DNA of 47,084 nt from positions 1 to 47,084 of IMG/VR virus record IMGVR_UViG_3300036770_002448. One strand, written 5' to 3'. The DNA comes from a virus. The notes beneath the pieces were generated by a model, which made no database searches, had not been told where the DNA came from, and saw nothing but the letters and a program-made list of their open reading frames with translations. Position numbers and translations under genes: made by a program. Positions 7,680-15,961 of the stretch are shown here, one piece after another (position 1 is the stretch's first letter; each line of letters opens with the position of its first letter).

Positions 7680-9639
7680 TCTCAGCGGTCAGTTTTCTCC
7701 TGCGTCCCTATTTGCCAACGGCGAACAAGGCGCCTGGTACGACCCCAGCGATCTGACGACGCTGTTCACCGACAGCGCAGGCACCACGCCCGTCACTGCC
7801 GTGGAGCAGTTTGTGGGGCTGATGCTGGATAAACGAGTGCCCGTAGCGCAGACCGGGTATTACAGCGGAGCGTTTGACGGATCTGGCGATTTTTTGAACT
7901 TAACCGGCTCCGCAAGTCTTGGGTTTGGTACCGGCGACTTCACTTTTGAGTGCTGGTTTTATGCCAATACGCTTCACACAGGCGCTTTAATTGATTTTCG
8001 TCCTAACGGCTTCAACGGTGCGTATCTTAATTGCGCTGTAATTAACACCGGACAAGTGGGAATTTATGTAAACAGCGTCAGTCAGATTACATCAACCGCA
8101 ACGTATACTGCAGGTTCTTGGAACCATATTGCCGTTACTCGGGCGGCGGGAAACACTCGCCTGTTTTTGAACGGCGTGCAAAGCGGTGTCACGTGGGCAG
8201 ATACTACAAACTATATTGTTGGGGCAAGCCGACCGTTAATTGGCGCAAATGGGCTATCTACGACAATTGATAATTTCAATGGTCGCATATCAAACCTTCG
8301 CCTAGTGAACGGTACGGCGCTCTACACCGGCACGTTTACACCACCAACCGCACCGCTCACCGCCATCAGCGGCACCAGCCTGCTGACATGCCAGAACTCT
8401 ACTTTCATCGACAACAGCGGCAACAACTTTACCATCACCGCCAACGGCGACGCTAAGACTGGCGCAGCCAATCCCTTCGGCAACCACGCCTTCCAAACCA
8501 ACTCCACAAAACGCCCGGAGTTGAGGGCGCGGTATAACTTGCTGACTTATTCGGAGGAGTTTGATAATGCGGCGTGGAGTATTCAAAACATTTCGGTAAC
8601 GGCAAATTCCACCACAGCACCAAATGGCACGACGACCGCAGATCTGCTAATACCAAACACAACAAACACTTCTTTTCATTCTTTGTTTGTTAGCCTAACT
8701 TGGCAGAACGTACCATTTACTTACAGTATTTCTGCAAAAGCCGGCGGCTATCAATATTTAGCCCTGCCAGTTCTTGATGGTGGCGCTTACAGAACATCTG
8801 TTTTTGACTTAAACGCCGGCACTGTTACGCAAACAGCAACGGGCGCAACAACAGCAATTTCTGCCTTGGGTAATGGCTGGTATAGGTGCTCAATTACGTG
8901 GACCCCTGTTGCTGGCGCTGGGTTTTTGTATTTGGCCGCAGTTAACACTGCTGCTTACACGTTTGGAACTACGTCGTTTGCTGGCGACGGCACCAGCGGC
9001 ATCTACATCTGGGGCGCAGACCTCCGCCCCGCCAGCCAAGCCACGGGCCTGATCGGCCCCACCTACCAGCGCGTGGTGGACGCGGCGACGTATGACACGG
9101 TGGGATATCTTCCGTACCTGTCTTTTGACGGCATTGACGATTCGATGTCTACGGGGAGTATTGACTTCACCGCTACCGACAAGATGACGGTTTGGGCGGG
9201 GGTTAGGAAGTTGAGTGATGCGGCTGGTGATATTTTGGTAGAGTCAAGCTCAAACGTAAACACAAATAACGGGTCGTTTTTTGTGCTTGCGCCAGCGTCT
9301 ACGGCCCCGGATTTTGGTTTTGCCTCAAAAGGAACAGTAATTCGAGACGCCGTGGGCACTGGATTTGCCGCGCCAATAACCAACGTCCTCACCGGCATTG
9401 GCGACATTTCTGGAGACGCAGCCACCCTTCGAGTCAACGGCACTCAGGCGGCAACAAATACCAATGACCAAGGCATTGGAAATTACGGCAATTACTCACT
9501 GTTCATCGGCGCACGCAACAACGCAAGCCTGTTTTTCAACGGCTGGCTAACCAGCCTCATCGTCCGTGGCGCACAGTCCACGCAAAGCCAAATTGAGGCG
9601 ACGGAAAGCTGGGTTAACGGAAAAACCGGAGCTTACTAA
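7645..9639 (+). CDS. LamG-type adhesin / tail spike protein
   Basis: A 664-aa receptor-binding candidate. The N-terminus (ANGEQGAWYDPSDLTTLFTD, AGTTPVTAVEQFVGLMLDK) is a common anchoring region of phage and prophage fibres. Residues ~70-235 look like a concanavalin A/LamG sandwich (GTGDFTFECWFYANT, GSWNHIAVTRAAGNTRLFLNG, GRISNLRLVNGTALYTG). A second carbohydrate-binding-like region follows (WYRCSITWTPVAGAGFLYLA) and then another sandwich (FDGIDDSMSTGS, LFIGARNNASLFFNGWLTSL). From about base 7850 the DNA is clearly richer in A+T than its neighbours, suggesting module acquisition. Start ATG 7645 has GGAG upstream and lies in an inverted repeat. Confidence 0.72.
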   Translation: MHLSQISLALTRLSGQFSPASLFANGEQGAWYDPSDLTTLFTDSAGTTPVTAVEQFVGLMLDKRVPVAQTGYYSGAFDGSGDFLNLTGSASLGFGTGDFTFECWFYANTLHTGALIDFRPNGFNGAYLNCAVINTGQVGIYVNSVSQITSTATYTAGSWNHIAVTRAAGNTRLFLNGVQSGVTWADTTNYIVGASRPLIGANGLSTTIDNFNGRISNLRLVNGTALYTGTFTPPTAPLTAISGTSLLTCQNSTFIDNSGNNFTITANGDAKTGAANPFGNHAFQTNSTKRPELRARYNLLTYSEEFDNAAWSIQNISVTANSTTAPNGTTTADLLIPNTTNTSFHSLFVSLTWQNVPFTYSISAKAGGYQYLALPVLDGGAYRTSVFDLNAGTVTQTATGATTAISALGNGWYRCSITWTPVAGAGFLYLAAVNTAAYTFGTTSFAGDGTSGIYIWGADLRPASQATGLIGPTYQRVVDAATYDTVGYLPYLSFDGIDDSMSTGSIDFTATDKMTVWAGVRKLSDAAGDILVESSSNVNTNNGSFFVLAPASTAPDFGFASKGTVIRDAVGTGFAAPITNVLTGIGDISGDAATLRVNGTQAATNTNDQGIGNYGNYSLFIGARNNASLFFNGWLTSLIVRGAQSTQSQIEATESWVNGKTGAY

Positions 9640-10091
9640 TGGACGTATACCGCAACCTCATCGTGCCAGCCGACCAAGCCCCCTTGGCCCGCCTCATCGC
9701 GGCCACGCTGGACCCCGTGAACTGCAGCGACATGTTTCAAACGGGCCTATCCCCCACGGGCGACGAGCCGGCCACGCACTACATCAGCAGCGGCGGCATC
9801 AGCGAGGGTTTCGCACAATTGGTGCCGTTCAGTGTGTGGTCGTGGCAGCAACCGAATCCCGATCAGCCAGAACAGTGGTGGGAAACGGAGTACATCCCCG
9901 GCCACCCGGCGAAGACCTTCGAACTGTGCATCCAAGCCGGCCTGGAGGTCACGCTGGAAGCAATCGAGGTGATGTACGCCAGCGCCGATGTGACCGCCGA
10001 AAACCCCTGGGCTGCGATGGCCCGGATGGATCTGCAACTCGTCAGGCCGCCAGTGCCCGAGCCTGAACCCGAGATCAACGGCCTGCTATGA
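9639..10091 (+). CDS. Hypothetical protein (150 aa) after the adhesin
   Basis: Similar proteins often follow fibres of the preceding kind; function unknown, possibly fibre assembly. The N-terminus is MDVYRNLIVPADQAPLARLI; the middle has HYISSGGISEGFAQLVPF and a Trp-rich patch; a helix LELCI-like/EVTLEAIEVMYASAD precedes a Pro/Glu tail (PPVPEPEPEINGLL). Its ATG overlaps the adhesin stop (TAATG), so the two are co-translated. GC content returns to the phage norm within this gene. Confidence 0.55.
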   Translation: MDVYRNLIVPADQAPLARLIAATLDPVNCSDMFQTGLSPTGDEPATHYISSGGISEGFAQLVPFSVWSWQQPNPDQPEQWWETEYIPGHPAKTFELCIQAGLEVTLEAIEVMYASADVTAENPWAAMARMDLQLVRPPVPEPEPEINGLL

Positions 10092-10351
10092 CTCCCAAAC
10101 CTGCTCGTGGCCTGATAGGATGGGTGCTGCGCCGCACGGGCTTCGCGGGCGTGGCCCTGGCCCCATGGGGGATCTTCGTGCTGCCGGAGCACCTGAACAA
10201 CGAGTCTTTGATCAAGCACGAGCAAGTTCACTGGGCGCAGTACAGGCGCATGGGCGTGGTAAGATACTACGTGACGTATCTGTATCAGGTGCTTCGGTAC
10301 GGCTATCGCAATGCTCCGATGGAGCGAGAAGCAAGAGGAGAGCAGGTTTGA
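10088..10351 (+). CDS. Small HExxH metallopeptidase-like protein (87 aa)
   Basis: Contains KHEQVHWAQYRRMG, an HExxH zinc-binding motif as in metallopeptidases, at residues ~42-46 after an N-terminal amphipathic/hydrophobic stretch (GWVLRRTGFAGVALAPWG). A downstream arginine-rich helix (YLYQVLRYGYRNAPMEREAR) has Glu residues that could act as third ligand. It is far shorter than usual peptidases, so enzymatic activity is uncertain. Start ATG 10088 overlaps the previous stop as ATGA. Confidence 0.5.
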   Translation: MTPKPARGLIGWVLRRTGFAGVALAPWGIFVLPEHLNNESLIKHEQVHWAQYRRMGVVRYYVTYLYQVLRYGYRNAPMEREARGEQV

Positions 10352-10713
10352 TTCTTGACAAGACCAAATCCTACGGCACGGTCATCGGCCATGCCGTCGC
10401 TCGCTACGAGCAGGACGGCAAGCTGTTCGACGTCACGGGCAATCTCATCGAGCAGGAGCCCCCGCCCGTCGCGACGATCGATCACGACATCATCGAGACG
10501 GATGGCGTGGACAATGCCAAGCGGTTTCTGCAGCATGTGCTCAGCGACAAGCCGCTGAGCAAGGCCGTGCTGTTCAAGATGTCGCAAGACAACAACCAGT
10601 CTTGGAACGACATCACCAAGGCGGCGGAGCTGATGCAGATCGAAAAGATCTCGTACAAGAACGCCACCATGTGGAAACTGCCGGAGAGCGCTCATCATGG
10701 TGTGGACGGCTGA
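10348..10713 (+). CDS. Hypothetical protein (121 aa), TTG start
   Basis: No family recognised. The start is inferred as TTG 10348, overlapping the previous stop (TTGA) with AAGAGGAGAG upstream; the frame is open further left but that part shadows the upstream gene. Residues include SYGTVIGHAVARYEQDGKLF and a helical C-terminus (VDNAKRFLQHVLSDKPLSKA, SWNDITKAAELMQIEKISY). It sits in the accessory block before a methyltransferase. Confidence 0.5.
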   Translation: MILDKTKSYGTVIGHAVARYEQDGKLFDVTGNLIEQEPPPVATIDHDIIETDGVDNAKRFLQHVLSDKPLSKAVLFKMSQDNNQSWNDITKAAELMQIEKISYKNATMWKLPESAHHGVDG

Positions 10714-11215
10714 CGCCCCGTACAAGCCGGAGTCCAAAAAGATCGTGTGGGAGGTTGCCCCCTACCTGCGCGGCAGAGGCCTGGACATCGGTGCAGGTGA
10801 CTTCAAGGTTCTGCCCCACGCGATCAGCGTGGACAATATGCACCACTCGAGGTTCGGCTTCTCAGTGCGCCCGGACGTCTTCTGCGACGCGGAGAAGCTG
10901 GACATGTTCGCCAGCCAGAGCATGGACTTCGTGTACTCCAGCCACACGCTGGAGCACATCGAGGACTACTTCTCTGCTCTGAAAGAGTGGTTCCGCGTCG
11001 TCAAGCAGGGCGGTTACATCATACTGTACCTGCCCGACGAGGACCAGTACCCCAAGGTGGGACAGCCGCACGCCAACCCCGACCACAAATGGGACGTCAA
11101 CTACAACAAGGTGGTTGACGCCATGAAGACCGTGGGCTCGTGGGATCTGGTGGACTTCCAGAAACGCAGCCAGGACGACGAGTACAGCTTGCTGTTCGTC
11201 TTCAAGAAGCTATGA
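10697..11215 (+). CDS. Class I SAM-dependent methyltransferase
   Basis: The 172-aa protein has a compact Rossmann methyltransferase: motif I GRGLDIGAGDFKVLP (SAM binding), an acidic strand end (AISVDNM), motif IV-like MDFVYSSHTLEHIEDYF and the post-motif KEWFRVVKQGGYIILYLPDE, close to the methyltransferase type-11 group. The substrate is unknown; group members act on small molecules, sugars or lipids. It is not a typical DNA methylase, as no DPPY/NPPY motif is seen. The association with the GT9 glycosyltransferase 440 bases downstream suggests sugar or LPS modification. The start overlaps the previous gene by 17 bases. Confidence 0.75.
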   Translation: MVWTADAPYKPESKKIVWEVAPYLRGRGLDIGAGDFKVLPHAISVDNMHHSRFGFSVRPDVFCDAEKLDMFASQSMDFVYSSHTLEHIEDYFSALKEWFRVVKQGGYIILYLPDEDQYPKVGQPHANPDHKWDVNYNKVVDAMKTVGSWDLVDFQKRSQDDEYSLLFVFKKL

Positions 11216-11379
11216 GCAAAGACAAGCCCGTGTGGGAAGTGCCCCGTCGCAAGGATCTTGGCCCGTCCAAGAAGCTGACGCCCGCGCAGAAATCAAAGGC
11301 GAAGGCGGCTGCCAAAGCGGCAGGGCGTCCGTACCCCAACCTCGTGGACAACATGAACGCCGCCAAGAAGAAAGGGTGA
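11212..11379 (+). CDS. Small basic protein (55 aa)
   Basis: Unrecognised Lys/Ala-rich protein (SKDKPVWEVPRRKDLG, KKLTPAQKSKAKAAAKAAGR). ATG 11212 overlaps the methyltransferase stop as ATGA. Composition suggests nucleic-acid binding or a virion-internal basic peptide; no more can be said. Confidence 0.5.
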   Translation: MSKDKPVWEVPRRKDLGPSKKLTPAQKSKAKAAAKAAGRPYPNLVDNMNAAKKKG

Positions 11380-11383
11380 CGCA

Positions 11384-11665
11384 GTGTCCAAAGATCCGAG
11401 ACTTGAGCGAGCCGGCGTCTCTGGGTTCAACCAGCCCAAGCGCACGCCCAGCCACCCCACGAAGTCTCATGTGGTCGTGGCCAAGTCTGGAGAGCAGGTG
11501 AAGACCATTCGCTTCGGACAGCAGGGAGTGAGTGGGTCACCGAAGAAAGAGGGCGAGTCCGAGGCGTACCGCAACCGTCGCGAGTCGTTCAAGTCTCGAC
11601 ACGCCAAGAACATCTCCAAGGGCAAGATGTCAGCCGCCTACTGGGCGAACAAGGTGAAGTGGTGA
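11384..11665 (+). CDS. Conserved small basic phage protein (93 aa)
   Basis: Starts GTG 11384. Sequence stretches RAGVSGFNQPKRTPSHPTKS, VKTIRFGQQGVSGSPKKEGE, RRESFKSRHAKNISKGKMSA and a YWANKVKW end match a small basic protein I recognise from many phage genomes in structural operons. No function is established to my knowledge. The high Lys/Arg/Ser content suggests packaged-DNA or capsid-interior contact (inference). Confidence 0.6.
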   Translation: MSKDPRLERAGVSGFNQPKRTPSHPTKSHVVVAKSGEQVKTIRFGQQGVSGSPKKEGESEAYRNRRESFKSRHAKNISKGKMSAAYWANKVKW

Positions 11666-12726
11666 GCAGCAAATTCACGCATCGTTTCAGCTATCAGAAC
11701 CCCAAGCCGCAGAAGACTGCGTGCGTGGTGCGGTACGGCGCGTTCGGAGACTTGATGCAGGCCAGCAGCGTCTGGGCTGGGCTGAAGAAGCAAGGATATC
11801 ACGTCACGGTGTTCACCAGCCCGCCCGGGTCTGACGTCATCACCAACGACCCCAACATCGACAACCTTGTCCTCTTCGACAAGGACCAGGTTCCCAATGG
11901 CAATCTGTCAGACTTCTGGAACTGGCAGAAGAAAAAGTTCGACAAGTGGGTCAACCTCAGCGAGTCGGTGGAGGGGACGCTGCTGGCCATGTCCGGCCGC
12001 ATGCCCGCGCTGTACCCCCCGCAAGTGCGTCACGCGCTGATGAACCGCAACTACGTCGAGTTCCAGCACGCTATCGCAGAGATCTCCTACGAGTTCAATG
12101 CTCGCTTCTACCCCACGCAGGAAGAGGTGCGGTGGGCCAAGCGTGAGCGTGATAAGCTCGGCACCGGCCCGGTGGTAGTGTGGTCGCTGGCCGGCAGCAG
12201 CGTGCACAAGACCTGGGCGGGGCTCGACCACGCTATGGCGAGCATTCTGATCGAGTTCCCCACGGCACGCATTGTTCTCACGGGCGGGCACGACTGCGTA
12301 ATCTTGGAAGCCGGGTGGGAGAACGAGCCCCGCGTTCTCAGGCGCTCCGGCGTCTGGACCATCCGCGAGACGCTGAGTTTTGCCCAGCGGGCTGACCTTG
12401 TCATCGGGCCAGAGACTGGAGTGCTGAACGCGATGGCTTGCGAGCCGATGGCCAAGCTGGTATTCCTTTCCCACAGCACGCACGAGAACCTGACGCGTGA
12501 CTGGACCAACACGACCCCCCTCTGGAGCCAGAACACGCGCTGCGCTGGCCGTGGCGACAACGCGGCCCCTGCGTGCCACATGCTGCACTACGGATGGTCC
12601 AACTGCACTCGCGATGACGAGACGGGCACTGCTCAGTGCCAGAAAGACATCCACGTTGTGGATGTGTGGGCTGCCGTGTACAATGCTCTGAAGGTGGTGG
12701 TCGATTCTCGTAGAGAGGCGGCATAG
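11659..12726 (+). CDS. Glycosyltransferase family 9 (heptosyltransferase-like)
   Basis: The 355-aa protein resembles GT9 enzymes, which transfer heptose from ADP-heptose to LPS inner core. Domain 1 begins VVRYGAFGDLMQASSVWAGL (the ADP-heptose:LPS heptosyltransferase opening) and includes VTVFTSPPGSDV. Domain 2 has VWSLAGSSVHKTWAGLDH, ARIVLTGGHD and the donor-site region RADLVIGPETGVLNAMACE. The C-terminus has six Cys within ~45 residues. Start is GTG 11659 or 11662, overlapping the preceding stop. It is embedded in the tail-gene operon, so it is expressed late. It could modify host LPS or another acceptor; its natural partner would be the nucleotide-heptose pathway at 29524-31838. Confidence 0.72.
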   Translation: MVSSKFTHRFSYQNPKPQKTACVVRYGAFGDLMQASSVWAGLKKQGYHVTVFTSPPGSDVITNDPNIDNLVLFDKDQVPNGNLSDFWNWQKKKFDKWVNLSESVEGTLLAMSGRMPALYPPQVRHALMNRNYVEFQHAIAEISYEFNARFYPTQEEVRWAKRERDKLGTGPVVVWSLAGSSVHKTWAGLDHAMASILIEFPTARIVLTGGHDCVILEAGWENEPRVLRRSGVWTIRETLSFAQRADLVIGPETGVLNAMACEPMAKLVFLSHSTHENLTRDWTNTTPLWSQNTRCAGRGDNAAPACHMLHYGWSNCTRDDETGTAQCQKDIHVVDVWAAVYNALKVVVDSRREAA

Positions 12727-12728
12727 TC

Positions 12729-13682
12729 ATGGCAACGAGCGGCACGTACAGCTTCGGAGTCACGCGGTATGACATAATCCGTCAAGCCATGCTCAACATT
12801 GGGAAGCTGGACCCCGCAGAGGTGCCGACTCCCGATGAGCTGAACGACTGCTCGTTCATGCTCAACATGATGTGCAAGCAGTGGATGGGCAAGACGGACT
12901 TTGCCCCGGGCCTCAAGGTCTGGACTCGGAAGCGCGGCTATCTGCTGCTCAGTAACGCCACGGGTGCCTATACCATCGGCCCCTCTGCGCAAGGGTGGAC
13001 CAACGCCCTCAAGATCACCTCCACGACCGCCGCTGCGTCTGCCGGTGCAGGATCCATCACGATCGCAGATGTGGGCACCATCCTCGCGTCGGACACGGTG
13101 GCGATCTACCTGGACTCTGGGGCGTTGTTCCTCACCTCCGCTTCCAGCGTCATGGGGTCCACGGTCAGCTTGGCAGCGAATCTGCCCAGCGGCGCGTCGA
13201 GCGGGAACACCGTGTTCGCCTACACGTTGGCGGCGCAGAACCCCAAGGACGTCGAGACCGCACTGCTGCGGAACAGCGACAAGTCCGACACGCCCCTGCG
13301 CATCATGACTGTGCAGAGCTACGACTATCTGCCCAACAAGGCGGACCCCAACTACAGCGGAGATCCCACAGCGATCTACTTCGAGCGTGGCCTGTCCAGC
13401 AGCACGGTCTATACCGATGTAGGCAGTGCGATCGACACCCGCAGCTACATCGTCATCACGTACCAGGAGCCCATCCAGGACATGACGAACAACAGTGACG
13501 AGCCGTACTACCCGCAAGAGTGGTATCTCGCGCTGTGCTGGGGTCTCAGCGAGCAGATCGCACCGATGTTCAGCGCTCGATGGACAGAGAAGATGGAGGC
13601 TCTGAAGATCAGTGCGATGGCAATCGCCAGACAGGGTGATCCAGAGCGCACGGAGCTGTTCTTCCAGCCCGGAGAAGAATGA
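12729..13682 (+). CDS. P22 gp4-like tail adaptor (head-to-tail connector)
   Basis: The N-terminus TRYDIIRQAMLNIGKLDPAEVPT and LNDCSFMLNMMCKQWM match the helical start of P22 gp4-type adaptors, which bind below the portal and close the channel. An Ala/Ser/Thr-rich beta insertion (~80-175) follows, then QNPKDVETALLRNSDKSDTP and VITYQEPIQDMTNNSDEPYY, and a C-terminal helical tail (FSARWTEKMEALKISAMAIA). Length is 317 aa, longer than gp4, with the extra part in the beta domain. GAGAGG stands 7-10 bases upstream of ATG 12729. The gp10-like partner follows immediately. Confidence 0.72.
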   Translation: MATSGTYSFGVTRYDIIRQAMLNIGKLDPAEVPTPDELNDCSFMLNMMCKQWMGKTDFAPGLKVWTRKRGYLLLSNATGAYTIGPSAQGWTNALKITSTTAAASAGAGSITIADVGTILASDTVAIYLDSGALFLTSASSVMGSTVSLAANLPSGASSGNTVFAYTLAAQNPKDVETALLRNSDKSDTPLRIMTVQSYDYLPNKADPNYSGDPTAIYFERGLSSSTVYTDVGSAIDTRSYIVITYQEPIQDMTNNSDEPYYPQEWYLALCWGLSEQIAPMFSARWTEKMEALKISAMAIARQGDPERTELFFQPGEE

Positions 13683-15961
13683 TGCAGAATATCCCACTTT
13701 TTGGAGTGGGCGTTCGCTCCATTTCTGACATCGTCACTCGTCAACGAAGGGTAAACTGTCTCTACGACATTCGTAAAGATCAAGACAGGACCAGCATAGT
13801 TCTTCTGGGAACTCCTGGCAGCTCTGTGTGGATAACCATTACAGATGCTCCGATTCGTGGATGGCACGTTGCCAATTCTCTCCTGTATGTCTGCGCTGCG
13901 AGTAATCTGTACGCTGTCACGGTGAGCGGCATTGCCACCCTAGTGGCATCCGGCATTTCTGAGAATGGTCCTGTCTCTATCGCAGACAACGGTGTTCAGT
14001 TACTGATTGTGACTGGTGGGCTGGGCTACGTGTATCAGCTACAGGCCAGCACGCTGTCTGTTATCACAGACCCCTTCTTTCCCGTCGGTGCCACATCCTG
14101 CGTGTTTCTGAATGGTAGATTCATTGTCAACAGTCCGGGAACACGCCAATTCTACGTGAGTGGAATCCTAGACGGCCTGAACTGGACGTACCTGGGCTCT
14201 TCCGCCATTGTGGGATCCAAGGAGAACTCTAGCGACCTACTGGTGCGCGTCAGCAACTTGAACGGGACGTTGGTGCTGTATGGGCAACAGTCCATAGAGT
14301 TCTGGCAAGACGTCGGCACCAGCCCACTACCCTACCAGCGCATCAACGGTGCCACGCAGTCTTGGGGCTTGGCGGCTCCGCTGTCCAATGTGGACGTTGG
14401 GAACACTGAGTTCTTTCTCGGCTATGCGCCGAACGGTGGCATCTCAGTCATTCGCTTAGATGGCTACAACCCTGAGCCCGTCAGCGATTCTGACCTTGAC
14501 ACTCTATTCTCTTCATTTTCTACCGTAGAAGATGCCGTTGCGCTCACGTACACCGCGTACGGACACCCCATCTACCAGATTACCTTCCCCACCGAAAACC
14601 GGTCTTTCGCGTACGATGTGAAGACTGGTATTTGGCACGAGGCGCAGACTGGCGTGGCCGAGCAGGGCAGACACTTCGCGCAGTACGGCATCACCTACGG
14701 GGGAAGAAACTACGTTTCCGACGTTTCCTCTAGAACGATCTACTTCCTGGACACGGAGGTCTACACTGACTATGGTGGTCTCATAAAGAGACAAGTGGCG
14801 ACCCGCCACATCCGCAACCAGGGCAATGAACTGGCTATCTCAGAGCTGTTTTTAGACTTTGAGACTGGAGTCGGGGTGGCGCCCCCGGGTTCTCCAGTTG
14901 GTCAGATCGCGTACACAACGCCCGGGACGTACACGTTCACTGTGCCGGACGGAGTGACCAGTATCTGTGCCGTGCTGGTGGGTGGTGGCGGATCTAGTGC
15001 AGACAACACTTCTGGTCCTGTGGCTGGAAATCCCGGTGGGGATTCTGAGATTTCTGGCGTCATAACTGCCGGAGGGGGTGGTGGCGCTGCGGCCTTTTCT
15101 GGGTCTTTCAGTATCAGTGGCGCCGGAGGCACTGGAACTGCTCTAGTTCCGGGTGTTATCGGCGGCGGAAATGGGGGAACTCCTCAGAATGCTAGTGCCA
15201 GTCAGAGTATTGGTGGCGGTGGTGCAGGTGGTTACTCTGGCAATGGTGGCAGTTCTGGCGGCACTGGTGCTGGTGGAGGCGGGGGCGGTGGAACCTCATG
15301 GTCTGATTCTTCAATTCCTGTCAGTAGTGTCGCCGGGGGAGGTGGTGGCGTGGGTCTGCTAGGTCAGGGCTCTAGCGGGCAAGCCGGCACGGCCACGCAA
15401 GCTACAGCAGGCGGCGGTGGCGGGTCTGGTGGCGCTGCGGGCGTTTCTACGGGTACGCCCCCCTACGATGGCAACAATGGCGGACTGTACGGTGGTGGCG
15501 GTGGCGGCAATCAGTACAACAGTGCCGGTGGTGGCGGCGGCGGCGGTTTGCGCTACATCAACAACTACGCCGTCACCCCGGGTTCCACACTTACAGTGAT
15601 CGTTGGTGCTGGTGGCGCAGCCCCTGGTGGAAAAGGTGGTGCGGGCGCGAACGGCGCTGTGCGCATCATCTGGGGACCGGGTAGGAGCTTCCCATCAACG
15701 CTTACTGCCGACTTGCCCACCCAAGACGCGTCCACCGTGGAAGAGAATCCTAAGGTGTCTTTGCGCATCTCTAGGGATGGTGGACGCACATTTGGAAATG
15801 AGCGTTGGGTGCCTCTGGGCAGGGTGGGCCAGTACGACGCGCGCGTCATTCTTCGCAGGCTGGGTTCTGCGAGAGATTTTGTCGTGCAAATTACGATGAC
15901 AGATCCGGTGAAGTTTGTGCTGGCGTCTGGGAGCGTGTCGCTGGAGAGCGGGGATGCTTAG
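13679..15961 (+). CDS. P22 gp10-like tail hub with glycine-rich insertion
   Basis: Residues 1-400 and 689-760 match the P22 gp10 packaged-DNA stabilisation family: an N-terminal beta-propeller (RRVNCLYDIRKDQDRTS, FLNGRFIVNSPGTRQFYVSG, YGQQSIEFWQDVGTSPLPYQ) and a C-terminal NPKVSLRISRDGGRTFGNER plus RLGSARDFVVQITMTDPVK. The conserved junction is interrupted after LFLDFETGVG by ~288 residues (14879-15742). The insertion opens YTTPGTYTFTVPDGVTSI and continues as Gly-rich repeats, a pattern of phage and bacterial glycine-rich adhesin domains. The protein forms the tail hub under the adaptor and the insert probably projects outward. Tandem ATGs at 13679/13682 follow GGAGAAG. Confidence 0.75.
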   Translation: MMQNIPLFGVGVRSISDIVTRQRRVNCLYDIRKDQDRTSIVLLGTPGSSVWITITDAPIRGWHVANSLLYVCAASNLYAVTVSGIATLVASGISENGPVSIADNGVQLLIVTGGLGYVYQLQASTLSVITDPFFPVGATSCVFLNGRFIVNSPGTRQFYVSGILDGLNWTYLGSSAIVGSKENSSDLLVRVSNLNGTLVLYGQQSIEFWQDVGTSPLPYQRINGATQSWGLAAPLSNVDVGNTEFFLGYAPNGGISVIRLDGYNPEPVSDSDLDTLFSSFSTVEDAVALTYTAYGHPIYQITFPTENRSFAYDVKTGIWHEAQTGVAEQGRHFAQYGITYGGRNYVSDVSSRTIYFLDTEVYTDYGGLIKRQVATRHIRNQGNELAISELFLDFETGVGVAPPGSPVGQIAYTTPGTYTFTVPDGVTSICAVLVGGGGSSADNTSGPVAGNPGGDSEISGVITAGGGGGAAAFSGSFSISGAGGTGTALVPGVIGGGNGGTPQNASASQSIGGGGAGGYSGNGGSSGGTGAGGGGGGGTSWSDSSIPVSSVAGGGGGVGLLGQGSSGQAGTATQATAGGGGGSGGAAGVSTGTPPYDGNNGGLYGGGGGGNQYNSAGGGGGGGLRYINNYAVTPGSTLTVIVGAGGAAPGGKGGAGANGAVRIIWGPGRSFPSTLTADLPTQDASTVEENPKVSLRISRDGGRTFGNERWVPLGRVGQYDARVILRRLGSARDFVVQITMTDPVKFVLASGSVSLESGDA

